Shown: one piece after another, positions 22,862 to 34,430 of the stretch
How positions within the stretch are numbered: position 1 is the stretch's first letter
Layout of the letters: the number at the start of each line of letters is the position of its first letter
NCBI GenBank assembly: GCA_021234155.1
Contig: JAJEKV010000059.1
Span: forward strand, 3,968,571 to 4,032,570
From: Isoetes taiwanensis
Lineage: Eukaryota; Streptophyta; Lycopodiopsida; Isoetales; Isoetaceae
DNA length: 64,000 nucleotides
Reading direction: 5' to 3'
Made by a program: the position numbers and the translations under genes
The notes under the pieces: model-generated
Seen by the model: the letters and a program-made list of their open reading frames with translations, nothing else
Database searches by the model: none
Told to the model about the DNA's origin: nothing

Positions 22862-25800
22862 CATGGATCCGAAGAAGCCACTATCCATGACCATTGACTC
22901 TGGAGCAGAAAGGACGGTTATCAACACAGAAGAATTAATGAAGGACATAAATAAACCAGACATTCCATATGTTCAAATGGGCAACGGGAATTTGCATCAA
23001 GTAAAAGGCTGTGGGAAGTTAGAATTCCATTAGGGTTTTTTTTTAGATTAAAAAAGGGCCTTCAAAATATGCCAACTAAGCCAAATGAAGATAAATGAAC
23101 TACCAATCAGAAATCGAGCGGCCGGGTCCGGGGGCCAAAAGCTGTTATAACTAACTCACTGGAGCACATTTTCTAGCATAACTATTGATAGAAAAGTCCA
23201 AATGAGCTCTCGTTTAGTGCAATAGATAGATCTCGTTGAGATCTTTCCAACTTTAGGTGCTTTGCACATATTTTAACCACTTATGATTGTCAAAACTACA
23301 AAAAATATAGTTTTTACCATTTTTTACTATCCTACGGGGCTAAAAGATATGCAAACCACCCAAGGTTGGAAAGATCTCAATGAGATCTATACATTGCACC
23401 AAACAAGAGCTCATTTGGACTTTTCTATCAACACTTATGCTAGAAAATGTGATCCAGTGAGTTAGTTATAACTATTTTGCTGACTGGATTACCAATTCTG
23501 TTTTATGATTGGTAGTTCATATAGCTTAGTCAGCAGTTCTTATAAGGCCCTTTTATGATCTCAAAAAATCCCTAATGTGTCACGATGGAGAGAATCTCGT
23601 GTCACTTGATAATGCTCTATATACTCCGGTATCTTTGTACAATTTGATTTCGATTCTTGCATCTAGTGGATCTTTGGGTATAAGGTTAACTTTGATTCAC
23701 ATGTTTGTGAGATGGTGGGGAATGGTGGTAGTATTATAGCAAGGAGAAGAGGAAAATTGTATTGTTTGGATGGCCTTCCAAGTATTTGCGAATAAGTCCA
23801 ATAGAGTTGTGGCATCCGAGACTTGGTCATGTACATGATACTAATATCGAATTATGAGTAGACATAAATTGGTAGGCGGTATTCCTGCCAATATAACAAA
23901 GGATGAGCATGGAATTTGTCGAGGGTGCATGCTCGGGAAGCAAATCCGCACGGGCTTTTAAACCTCGTTTTCAAAAACTCGGGCATATTGAATGTGGTGC
24001 ATAGTGATGTGTGTGGGCCCATGCGCAGCGAGCATGATAAGAAACCGTATTTTGCCACATTTATTGATGATTTTTCTAGAAAAACAAAATGCTATTTTTA
24101 AAATCTAAGGACCAAACATTTCAAGCATTTGATTTGTATTTAAATGAAGTTGAGCGTGAGACCTCTAGGCGATTAAAGCGATTACGCCTCGATTCGAGGG
24201 GAGAATACATTTCGGAGAATTTATGCAATTCTGTCGTGATAAGGGTATCAGACGTCAATTTACATGTGGATATACTCCGCAACAAAATGGCATTGCTGAA
24301 AGAAAGAACAGGACACTCATGGATGCAGCAAGGTCTATGTTGAAGCATGCAGGACTGCCCAATTATTTATGGGCAGAGGCAGTGCAGGCAGCGTGTTACA
24401 TCCAAAATAAATTGCCCTCTGCTGGAATCAAAGGAAAAATACCCGAGGAGGTTTGGTGCGGGAGAAAGCAAATCGGTGGAGAGACTACGTGCATATGGTT
24501 GCTTATCATATATGCATGTACCTGAAGAATTGCGATCCAAATTGGAGGATCGAAGTGTCGAGACCTACCTAGTTGGTTATGAGGACCAAGGGTATAGGTT
24601 ATATGATCCTAAAACTAGGAAAATTCACGTAAGTCGTGACGTGGTATTTGATGAAACTAAGTTTTACAAGGATAGGGTAGTGACGCAAAATGTGGCACAG
24701 ACGAAAGAAGAAAATCAACCTTGGGCGCTAATAGGTTGGTTTGACGATGAGGATGGTGATAACGGAAAGGAGGAATATCAAACAGAGGTGGTTGAAGTCC
24801 ATGAGGTGGAAGGCAGTGATGAGGAGGAGCAACCAGAAGGTGAAATAGCAGAATTAGAAGATCATAGTATGGAAGTGAGTTTGGAAGAACAAATAGAAGA
24901 GCAAGTAACAGAATTGGAGGATGTAAGAACAGAAGAACCGCCAGTGGAAGAAAGTCATACACATAGGAGTGATGCAGAAAGATTGAAGCAGGAGGTGTCG
25001 TTTGACACTTCAAAATATGGAAGAGATGAGCGTGGGAGAAGCACTCGTGAACGCAGGCTACCAACAAGGTTTAGGGAATATGAATTAGGGATTAATATAC
25101 GTAAGAATCGGCCGCCGTCTATGTTATGTATTGCAGAGCCCAAATCATATGAGGAAGCTGTTAACTCACCAAATGCAAGTAAATGGCAGAAAGCAATGAA
25201 GGAGGAGTTGGACTCGTTCAAATTGACAGGTACCTATGATCTTGTAACCCGTCCGATTATGAAAAATGTGGTAGGGTGTAAGTGGATCTTTAAATTAAAA
25301 AAGGGACCTGATGGTGAAATTGAAAGATACAAGGCTAGATTGGTTGCACAAGGTTTTACTCAGAAAGAAGGTATAGATTATCATGATACATTTTCACCAA
25401 TTGTTAAACTAACAAGTTTGAGGGCTTTAATAGCACTTGCAGTTGAGCATGAGCTCGATCTTGATCATATGGATGTTAAAACAGCATTTTTGAATGGAGA
25501 CTTAGAGGAGGAAATTTTCATGGAACAACCGATTGGGTTTGAGGTGCAAGGGAATAAAGTTTGCAAGTTGAAGAAGGCGGTATATGGGCTCAGACAAGCG
25601 GCTCGACAATGGTATGTATGTGTGAATGGTTTTTTATTGTCACAAGGGTTTGAAAAGTTAGAAAGTGAAGGAAATTTATATAAAAGAAAGGCAGGTGATG
25701 ATTTCTGCATTATTGCTTTATATGTTGATGACTGCATAATGAGTGCAAGCAATAGGAAGTTTTTAGATGAATGCAAGGCTATCCTAAAAAGCCGATTCGG

Positions 25801-26718
25801 ATGAGTGATCTTGGTTGTTTGAAGAAACTTTTGGGCATGGAGGTTACTAGGAATAAAGAAATTGGAACGCTTACTTTAACTCAGAAACAATATATTGGAA
25901 AGATGCTTGATAGGTTTTTTATGATGGAGTGTAAGCCAGTTCCAACGCCACTAGTGGTGAATAATAAGATCTGTGGAAGTATGTGTCCTAGGACTGAAGA
26001 AGAGAGAAAGCAAATGAAAAAAAAAATGCATTGAGGAGCTCATAGGAAGTTTACTTTATGTCGCCAATGCTACAAGACCCGATATAGCATTTGCCGTAAA
26101 CTTTTTGAGTAGATATTTGAACAATCCAGGTTGGGCACACTGGGTGGCTGCAAAACGAATTCTTAGGTATTTAAAGGGGACCATGGAGTTTGGAGTCTGT
26201 TATACTAAAAGTAATGGGAACCCTCAAATAGCTGGGTTTAGCGTAATTGGTATGCAGTTATGCGATGCAGATTGGGCGGAGATTTGGATGAGCGGAAATC
26301 CACAACAGGATATCTTTGCAAGCTTAATGGGACAGTGATTTCATGGTGTAGTAAGAAACAGAATTGTACAGCAATGTCCAGTGCTGAATCAGAGTATGTA
26401 TCAGCATCTTCAGCATGTAGAGAAATAATATGGCTAAGGAGATTGTTAAACGAACTAGGGGAGAAACAAGCAGGTCCAACTGTGCTTTATTGCGATAATA
26501 AGAGTTGCATAGCCATAGCCAAAAATCCAGTGCTACATTCAAGGACAAAACACATTGATCTTCATTGTCACTTCATCAGAGAGAAAGTAGCTGAAGAAGA
26601 AATAGATTTGCAATACATTCCCACTAGTAAACAAGAGGCGGATATTTTAACAAAAGCGCTGGGTGAAAGTAAACACGCACAGTTTAGAAAAGCTATTGGC
26701 ATTGAAAATATGGCATGA
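22862..26718 (+). pseudogene. copia pol without gag: protease, integrase, RT, RNase H
   Basis: The first ATG (22862) opens straight into the protease, with TIDSGAERTVI as its active site. There is no capsid domain or CCHC knuckle before it. After the foldback insertion the frame continues with NALYTPVSLYNLISI, the GAG-pre-integrase HPRLGHVHD and CRGC, and the integrase core VHSDVCGPM, FIDDFSRK and TPQQNGIAERKNRT (about 24000-24320, one frameshift). The reverse transcriptase runs from 25140 to 25830 with WIFKLKKGPDG, DVKTAFLNGDLEE and the catalytic YVDD. RNase H lies at 26260-26715 (AMSSAESEYVSAS, DNKSCIAIAKNP, KHIDLHCHF) and ends 9 bases before the LTR. Frameshifts at about 24240, 25800 and 26030 disable it. 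Confidence 0.92.
23038..23577. mobile_element. foldback element, copy 1 (in copia pol)
   Basis: 540 bp, starting CATTAGGGTTTTTT and ending AAAAAATCCCTAATG. The left ~250 bp is the inverted copy of the right ~250 bp (for example AACTACCAATCA, CACATTTTCTAGCATAA, GAAAAGTCCAAATGAGCTC each recur inverted), so the element is almost all stem. It lies between the protease and integrase parts of the copia element. Confidence 0.92.
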
Positions 26719-26726
26719 AGGGGGAG

Positions 26727-27243
26727 TGTTGAAATTATGGTCATAGTCATGCCTTATTTTCAATAGCGACATTTGGTATAAGCTGTTGTAAGACACGTGT
26801 TGGAGAAATTGGAAAAGGGCGGGGAGGCGGAGAGAACAAAAGGGGAACGGGGAAGATCGGGGAGGTGGTTTTGGCATCGATCCGTGTCTGGCGTTTGTGG
26901 GATGGAGACGTATCCCCGAAGAGCCCGTGAAGAGCCGGATAGAGCCATAACTGAAAGGCCGCAGAAGAAGCCGTGGATAGCGTAAGAACCGGTTGAAGAT
27001 TTCGCCGCTGAAGACGCCGTCGCTGCGTAAGAACTCGTCACCGTTGGTTGCGATTTCGGCCAGATTTGAAGAACCGGGTCGGCAATTGCTTGAAGGTTGT
27101 GCTCGCTTTTCTAGCCAGATTATTGAAGGTCAGAGCGAATCACTTATAGAAGAGAAGATCTTTTGGAGGAGAATTGTGTTGGAGCCCGAGTAGTGGAATT
27201 AATCTTGGGTTCAAATCCCGTGCTCGATACCTTGATTCTAACA
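26727..27243 (+). repeat. 3' LTR of nested copia element
   Basis: 517 bp partner of 22311-22831. Follows the polypurine run GAAGGGGGAG. Confidence 0.92.
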
Positions 27244-27599
27244 GAACCATGGTGAAGAGCGCGGAGAGGAAACCTAAGGATGATCTTGAGAAGGCGAGAG
27301 CGGAAGACTAAAACGCAGAGAGGCTTAAAAGATGTTAGGGCGCACAAGTGTTGGCGAAGGGGCAGGATGAGTATGAACAGGCAGCTATTGATGAGGCCAG
27401 GTGGCGACAGATGCGAAGGAGGCAATTGAGGGGCCAAATTTTGGCTAAGTCCCCAAACGGTAAAGGGAGAAGCAATGAACATGAGACGTAAGGGAATGAT
27501 CGGATGTGACAGCTGGCGAAAGGACGCACATTAATGTTCGACGGGCGTGAAAAGAAGGAATGTCATTTAATGCTGGCAACTCGAAGTGGGATATCATTA

Positions 27600-30311
27600 A
27601 AACGAAGGTGTCAGAAGGTACCATGGCTAGATATGCGGGGGGAGAAAAGATTCCCCATTTAGAAACAGCCTTGCATTGCAAACACGTTGGCGAAATTTCT
27701 GATTGGTCCACGTCGACAGGAAGGTCCTCGGTTGGCTATGGAGAGTTGGAAGAATATATTCGAAAGGCATGAGAGCTTCTTGACCATAAACTAGTTTGAA
27801 AGGAGTGTGGCCAGTAGCTATTTTGAAACTAGTGTTGTAGGCCCAAAGAACAGTAGGCAACTTTTCTTGCCAATCTGTGCGAGAAGCGTCACAAATTTTC
27901 TTTAGAACAGTGATGAGTGTCTTGTTGGTACTTTCAGCCAAGCCATTGCCTTGAGGATAATAAGGTGTACTCTTCCGATGTTGGATGTGAAGATAATCCG
28001 TCAGCTCCTTGATGGTGTGATTGACAAAATGCACGCCACGATCACTAACAAGTTCCGTGGGACAACCAAAACGCGTGATGATGTGCGTGTAGAGAACCTT
28101 GGCTGTGCTGGCAGCAGTGTTGTCTGGAAGGGCACAAGCTTCCGCCCATTTAGTAGCATAATCCGTAATGACCAGAATATAACGGGCACGGGTGTGCCGC
28201 GCCGGTGGGTCCATGGGCCCCACAAAATCCATTCCCCATTTGCTGAAGGGGTGTGGCGTGGCAACCGGCGTCAAGGGAAGAGCGTCACGGGCCGTGGGCT
28301 TGCCCACACGCTGACAGACATCACACGTGTGAGCATAAGCGTGGGCATCTTTGAAAAGCGTAGGCCAGAAATATCCTGCCAAAAGAATTTTGCGTGCCGT
28401 GGCGTCACCACTAAAATGACCACCACCAAGCCCGTCGTGGGCTTGTCGAACAATATCGGGCACTTCATGAGGGAGGACACAACGTCTGAGGACCATGTCT
28501 TTGCCGCGTGTGTAGAGATGACCTGCAACCATAGTGTAGTCACGGACCTCTCGGAGGAATTGACGACGGCGTGAGCGAACCTTTTCGGGAGAGAGCGTCG
28601 GATCTTCTGGAGGAAGAGCACCAGTGAGAAGATATTGCTGAAAGTTGTGAAACCAATGGGGCATGGCCGTGACCAGGAACAATTGAGCGTCGGGAAAGGC
28701 GTCAGAAACACCAGTGGATGGATCATCCGTGTGGATGCGTGAAAGATAATCAGGCACCACATGAGATTTGCCTGCCTTATGAATAATTTCGAAGGGAGCA
28801 AATTCTTGCAGAAGAAGGACCCAACGAGCAACTCGTCCCGTGGGCGTGGCTTTATTGATCAAATAAAGAAGAGCTTGATGATCAACAAAGAACTTGATCT
28901 GGCTTCCCAACAAATAATGTCGGAAACGTTGGACACAGAAAACCAAGCCCAAAGCTTCGCCCGTGGCGCGTAATAGTTGCGCCAGCAGATTGAGTTTTCC
29001 GCGGCATAGCGGAGTGGTTTATCCGTGGTGGCATCATGGGCCTGAGAAAGAACAGCACCAATGGCAAAAGCAGAAACATCAACATGAACATGGAAGGGCT
29101 TGTCCCATTGAGGAGGAACAAGGACCGGGGCCTGAGTAAGTAACAGCTTCAACTGCTGAAAAGCAGCGTCCGCTTGGGAATTCCAAGCCCAAGTGGATTC
29201 ATCCCCCGTGAGTTTATGAATGGGGTCAGCGATAGCTGCAAGTCCAGGAATGAAGGTGGAATAGTAATTTACCTTACCCAGGAAAGAGCGTGTCTCCTTG
29301 ATATTAGACGATGCTTGAGCTTTCAGTACACAACTGATTTTAGCGGGATCTGTGGTGATGCCTTCTTTACTGACCACATGACCCAACAGAACGCCTGAGG
29401 TGACGCAGAAAGTGCACTTCTCAGGATTGAGACTGATGCCAGATTCATCACATTTCTGAAAGACTAGCTCCAATTGTCCAAAGAGCTATAGGCAGAAAAA
29501 TCATCTTGAAAGATCTGAAGAAAAGGTTTATCCTTCATGAAGTCTTGAAAGACGGAGAACATGATGCGCTGAAAAGTTGAAGGAGAGTTTGACAAACCAA
29601 AGGGGACCACCTTATAGGCGAAAGTGCCCCACGGGGTGGTGAAGGTAGTTTTGAGTTGATCTTCTTGCTTGATAGAAATTTGATTGTACCCAGAAAAACC
29701 ATCCATGAAAGAGTACATCTCATGACCAGCAACTTCTTCAAGAACCTGGTCTGTGAAGGGAAGCGGAAAGTGATCACGCTCCGTGGCTTGATTGAGTTTT
29801 CGGTAATCCACGCAAACGCGGATCTTACCATTGTGTTTGAGAGCAATGACGATGGGGCTCACCCATTCAGAATGTTTGACCTCATAAATTAGGCCAGCAG
29901 CCAAGAGTTTGTCAATTTCAGCCTTGACGCGGTCACGGTAATTTGGGTTGAGCCGGTACTGTCGTTGCTAGATTGGGCGTGCATCAGGTTTGGTAGGAAT
30001 GGTGAGTTCCCCCAATTCTTTTTTGATACCTCGAAGGTCTTTGTAGCTCCAAGCAAAAATATGTTTGAATTTCTTGAACAGCGTCACAGCGCGTGCTTTA
30101 TAGGTAGACGGGAGGTGAGCAGCTAAACGGACAGGTTGGTTGTTACCAATGTCCACGATTTCCACGTCAGGAGTTTGAATGTGAGGAACAACCTCCGTGT
30201 CCTGAACATGATGAGCAGGAGGCTGAAGCATGACGGGAGGAGCAGCATTTTGCGTGGTGAAGAAAAGAGGCTGCTGAGCGTCATCAAGCAAAGGTTGCTT
30301 CATGACGGCAT
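27600..30311 (-). pseudogene. gypsy pol: reverse transcriptase, RNase H, integrase
   Basis: 30303-29968 is the start of pol (MKQPLLDDAQQPLF). 29904-29464 holds the reverse-transcriptase fingers and palm (VCVDYRKLNQ, FMDGFSGYNQI, and the catalytic IFQDDFSAYS). 29473-28859 covers the rest and RNase H (DVSAFAIGAVLSQ). 28952-27627 holds the integrase: CDVCQR zinc site, then GMDFVGPMDPP, DRGVHFVN and YYPQGNGLAESTNK with the D-D-E residues, and PFKLVYGQEALMP. Frame changes occur near 29960, 29470 and 28950. The enzyme set copies and inserts the element. Confidence 0.92.
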
Positions 30312-30831
30312 CATTAGGGTTTTTTTTAGATTAAAAAAGGGCCTTCAAAACATGCCAACTAAGCCAAATGAAGATAAATGAACTACCAATCAGAAATCAG
30401 AGCCTGACGGGTCCAGTCAGCAAAACTGTTATAACTAACTCACTGGATCACATTTTCTAGCATAACTATTGATAGAAAAGTTCAAATGAGCTTTCGTTTA
30501 GTGCAATAGATAGATCTCGTTGAGATCTTTCCAACCTTAGGTGCTTTGCACATATTTTAACCACTTATGATTGTCAAAACTCCAAAAAATATGGTTTTTA
30601 CCATTTTTTACTATCCTACGGGGCTAAAAGATATGCAAACCACCTAAGATTGGAAAGATCTCAATGAGATCTATCTATTGCACCAAACTAGGGCTAGAAA
30701 ATGTGATCCAGTGAGTTAGTTATAACTGTTTTGCTGACTGGATTACCAGTGTTGTTTTCTGATTGGTAGTTCATATAGCTTAGTCAGCAGTTCTTAGAAG
30801 GCCCTTTTATGATCTCAAAAAATCCCTAATG
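30312..30831. mobile_element. foldback element, copy 2 (in gypsy pol)
   Basis: 520 bp, same ends and same inverted-arm structure as 23038-23577. Lies between protease and reverse transcriptase of the gypsy element. A few dozen bases of the right arm (the AGAGCTCATTTGGAC segment near 30685) are missing. Confidence 0.92.
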
Positions 30832-31928
30832 GAACATCTACTGTCTCTGAAGAAGAAAGTGGGTCAGAAAAATGATCAAGACGTTGAATGCGATTGCAGG
30901 AAGCCAGGTATGGGTCCAAAAGAGCGGCCACAACTTGGTCCTGATCAAGCGTCATGTCACCCCAAGGATCAGCATACTCAGGGTAAGATGAGAGAGGGAG
31001 ACCCGCTGGAGGAGCTTGAACATGATAGATATTTTGGGCTTCTTCAGAGTCAGTGTCCGAGATGGAGGGTTCATCATTCTCAACAGAGATTAATTGGCCA
31101 GTTTCGAGATCCATCGTGGCATTGAGATGGCCATCAGTGATGACGAGTTGGTCCGTGGCCCAGTAGTGAATACTCTTGGCCTGGCGAAGAAAAGGTCTGC
31201 CAACAAGCATTTCATAATCACCCGGATCCTCTCCTGCTTTCCAAACTCCAAATTCCAAAGGGAATTGGAGATCACCAATACTGATATGTAGAAGAGGAGT
31301 GACGCCTTGAGGTCGCGTGATATGGCCATTGGCCAACTTGATGTCATAAGGGGCACGGTACAATTGTTTGATGCCCAATTGCTTCCGGAGCTTATCAGTA
31401 ATGAGATTGACAGCACTACCACCATCAATTTGTACATGATTGACTTGCTGATTGCCCACCGTGGCATGCACCGTGGGTGTTGAAGTTGCAAATGACTCCA
31501 ACGGAAACCGTGGGAAGAGGTAACTGATCTTTGAGAGCTGGACAGAGTTTCAAAATGGTGGCCAGGCTCAAGGGAATCTTGATCTTGGCAAGTTCTTCCT
31601 GAAGTTCCAACGGAACATGTGAAAAAGGGTCCGCAGGGTCCAGTGGAGCCGGAGTCTGTGGTAAAGAAGCTGAGACTTAAGCTCGACTTCAGCAGCAATA
31701 TTTGGATACGTGCGAGAGCGGGCACCAGTGGATGATGACGGCTCGGCCTGACGCTGCTGAGCACGAGTGGTGGCGTGAACATTTGCCAAGATACGACCTT
31801 CCGCAGCCTGCATGAGTTTCAGAATACTTTGTCTCACTTTAGGCATGACGTGAGGCATGAGTTTGTCAAGATCAGGTGCGAAGTGAACTTTTTTGTCATC
31901 CTCTTGAGGGATGGTTTCCACAGCAAAA
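30832..31928 (-). pseudogene. gypsy gag/protease linker and protease
   Basis: 31501-30832 encodes an aspartic-protease fold: VQIDGGSAVNLIT is the active-site loop (DGG in place of the usual DSG or DTG), and MLVGRPFLRQAKSIHYWATD is the flap/C-terminal part. 31921-31568 encodes the preceding segment VETIPQEDDKKVHFAPDLDK. The two segments are in different frames, so at least one shift lies between them. It is bracketed by two foldback insertions, 31929-32481 and 30312-30831. Confidence 0.82.
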
Positions 31929-32481
31929 CATTAGGGTTTTTTTGAGATTCAAAAAGGGCCTTCAAAACATGCCAACTAAGCCAAATGAAGATAAATGAAC
32001 TACCAATCAGAAATCGAGAGCCGGGTCCGGGGCAAAAAACATTTATAACTAACTTACTTGGATCATATTTTCTAGCATAACTGTTGATAGAAAAGTCCAA
32101 ATGAGCTCTCGTTTAGTGCAATAGATAGATCTCATTGAGATCTTTCCAACCTTAGGTGCTTTGCACATATTTTAACCACTTATGATTGTCAAAACTCCAA
32201 AAAATATGGTTTTTACCATTTTTTACTATCCTCTGAGGGCTAAAAGATATGCAAACCACCCAAGGTTGGAAAGGTCTCAATGAGATCTATCTATTGCAAA
32301 ACAAAACAAGAGCTCATTTTGACTTTTCTATCAACACTTATGCTAGAAAATGTGATCTAGTGAGTTAGTTATAACCGCTTTGGCCGCCCGGATTATCGGC
32401 CTCGCTTTTACGATTGGTAGTTCATATAGCTTAGTCGCCATTCTTAGAAGGCCCTTTTATGATCTCAAAAAATCCCTAATG
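31929..32481. mobile_element. foldback element, copy 3 (between gypsy gag and protease)
   Basis: 553 bp, same ends. The right arm has CG-richer variants (GGCCGCCCGG for GCTGACTGG). Lies between the zinc-knuckle part of gag and the protease. Confidence 0.92.
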
Positions 32482-34395
32482 GCGGGTTGCGTGTCGTGCG
32501 GAATGATAGTCAAAGGGCGTGAAGCCCGAGCTGACGTGGCAACAAGACCAACCAGGTTAGATTGCCGACAGAGGGTTGAGAGCCCGATAAATCTCCTCCC
32601 CGAGCTTGTTGATCCATAGGATTGGAAGTAGACGCTTGACTTTGGCGAGGTCACCGTTGTTGAGGGCTGGGCCGAGGAGGCTTTCTCAAAACAGACGAGG
32701 GCCTTGTTTACCGCTAGCCACCCGAAGTTGATAAGCCGTGAGAGACGGACGAAAGGCGGGTTGATTTGAACGGAAGTTGAACTTGAACTTGAGGAAGCTG
32801 AGGACACGCCGTGGTGGTGTGACCCCACTCATGACAATGATAACATTGAGCCTTTGAAGGATCAAAGGGAGGACGATTGCCTTGTCCCCGTGGCTGCTGA
32901 GATTGTTGTGTTTGTTGATACTGCTGCTGTTGTTGATTTGGATATTGTTGAGGCTGATATGGTCATTTGTTGTTGAGGCGTGGTCTGGACTTGAAAGACC
33001 ATTTTATTGCGAAAAGGTGTAGGATGAGAACGAGTGCATTCTTCCGTGGCATGATTGCACATATTGCATCTTTTGCAATGAGGAGGTCCATTGGAGGCGT
33101 TGCATTCATTGGCCGATGACCTTGATATTTACAAATAGTACGGAGGATGTGAGCGTTGTGGATTGGCTTGCCGAGGTTGAACAGAGTTCTGGGGAACCAT
33201 GACGGGTGGCATGAAGGGGAGTTCCTGAAGAGCGACACCCCGTGAAGAAACGTTGACGGAGTGATTGACTAATTCAATGGCCTGCTCCAGAGACTTTGGG
33301 GTGTATTACATCATGAGGCGAATGGGGGTGGAAGACCCTGCGAGTAAAACGTGACGAGGATCCGGCTTTGCGTGGGGGGTACTCTGTAGTTTCTTGGCGA
33401 GGATGTGAAGACGGTCTGCAAAATCCCTGGATGACTCCGTGGGCTCTTGTTGAAGGTCATTGAGTTGCTTGAGGAGTAACTGATCATCGTCCGTAGTGCC
33501 ATAATGAGACAGGAAGGCAGTTTTCATTTCTTGCCAACTCTGTTTCCAGTGACTTTTGTTGGCCATTAACCACTGGTGAGGGGCGCCTCGTAGCGTGGTC
33601 GAAAAGATGTGGAATTTGAGTTGTGGCTGCGCATGACCATTCAGAATGGCCAAGGCTTCAAATTCCTACATGTGGGCTTGAGCGAAAGTTTGGGCTTGGG
33701 CTTGGGCTTCAAATTCCACCAAGGTTTGCCTTTAGTGTTACCGAAAGTTGGATAAGTCAGCTTCAAATTGGGAGTTGGAGGTGAAGATGGAACTGACGCA
33801 TAGACAGGTGGATTGGGTGGAGGATAAGTGGATGCATAGAGAGGTGGAAGGGGTCCGAGGTCGAGAGAGTGGGGGGGGAATGAAAAAACATGAGGTCCAA
33901 AGCCAAAAGCAACATCTGGTGGGGAAGGGCCTTGGGAGCCATCCACATTGGGCTTGAGATCAGTGGTTTGATAAACAGGAAGAGCATGCTGAAAAGATGG
34001 AGAAGACTGAAAGTCGTGAACATGGGAAGGGCCAAAAGATACGTGATGGTAGCCCATCCCACCTGGAGGGGAAGAAGGTTGTGATGGAAGAGGGGTGTGA
34101 CCTGAAGGAATATTGATATAGGTGTTGTCAGGAGTCTGGAAATAGTGAGGCGTTGAACAGGGGTATGTTGTGGAGATTGCGGTTGGGAACAATGACGACA
34201 CACCGGGGGAGACCCTGGTCGAGAATGGACACGAGGGGTAGGAGGGGCCGACTGAGCTCTTGAGCGGATACGACCTCCCTCGATGTCGTAAGCAGTGTCA
34301 TACATATCCCTAACAGCCTCGCGTCGTTGATGGCGCTCGAGACGAGCCGCCGTTTGGCAGAGGAGTTCTTCAGGAGTGAAACCTCGAGTGGACAT
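32482..34395 (-). pseudogene. gypsy gag, frameshifted
   Basis: Starts MSTRGFTPEELLCQTAARLE at 34395, followed by a proline/serine-rich stretch of about 200 residues. The capsid-like part lies at 33653-33306 (APHQWLMANKSHWKQSWQEM, FLSHYGTTDD, DFADRLHILAKKL), the usual retrotransposon gag signature. A zinc knuckle CYHCHEWGHTTTAC (CX2CX4HX4C) is encoded at about 32804-32845, and a second Cys/His cluster CNHATEEC at about 33050. Frame changes near 33640 and 33240 break it. A foldback element interrupts the frame at 32481/31929. Confidence 0.85.
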
Positions 34396-34409
34396 GATGG
34401 AAGAAAAAT

Positions 34410-34430
34410 CTGACCCGGCAGCGGCGACAG
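34410..34430 (-). other. probable primer binding site of gypsy element
   Basis: Directly inside the 5' LTR the minus strand reads CTGTCGCCGCTGCCGGGTCA. From memory this resembles the TGGCGCCGTTGCCGGGGA site of Athila/Tat-type elements (Asp tRNA) with a few changes. The tRNA assignment is uncertain. Confidence 0.5.

Larger units (their letters stand above)
22311..27243 (+). mobile_element. Ty1/copia element nested in the gypsy extra ORF
   Basis: LTRs at 22311-22831 and 26727-27243 (both TGTTGAAATTATGGTCATAG...GATTCTAACA) and GAAC on both sides (22307-22310, 27244-27247) as probable target duplication. A primer site similar to the initiator-Met type follows the 5' LTR (GGGTATCGTGAGC, 22834-22846). 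The purine run GAAGGGGGAG precedes the 3' LTR. Pol order protease, integrase, reverse transcriptase, RNase H identifies Ty1/copia. One foldback element sits in the interior. Confidence 0.93.

Noticed and set aside
23038-23577. Foldback inserts as spliceosomal introns (introner-like)
   Set aside because: The borders are C-ATTAGGG and CCCTAATG without GT/AG at the frame-preserving positions.
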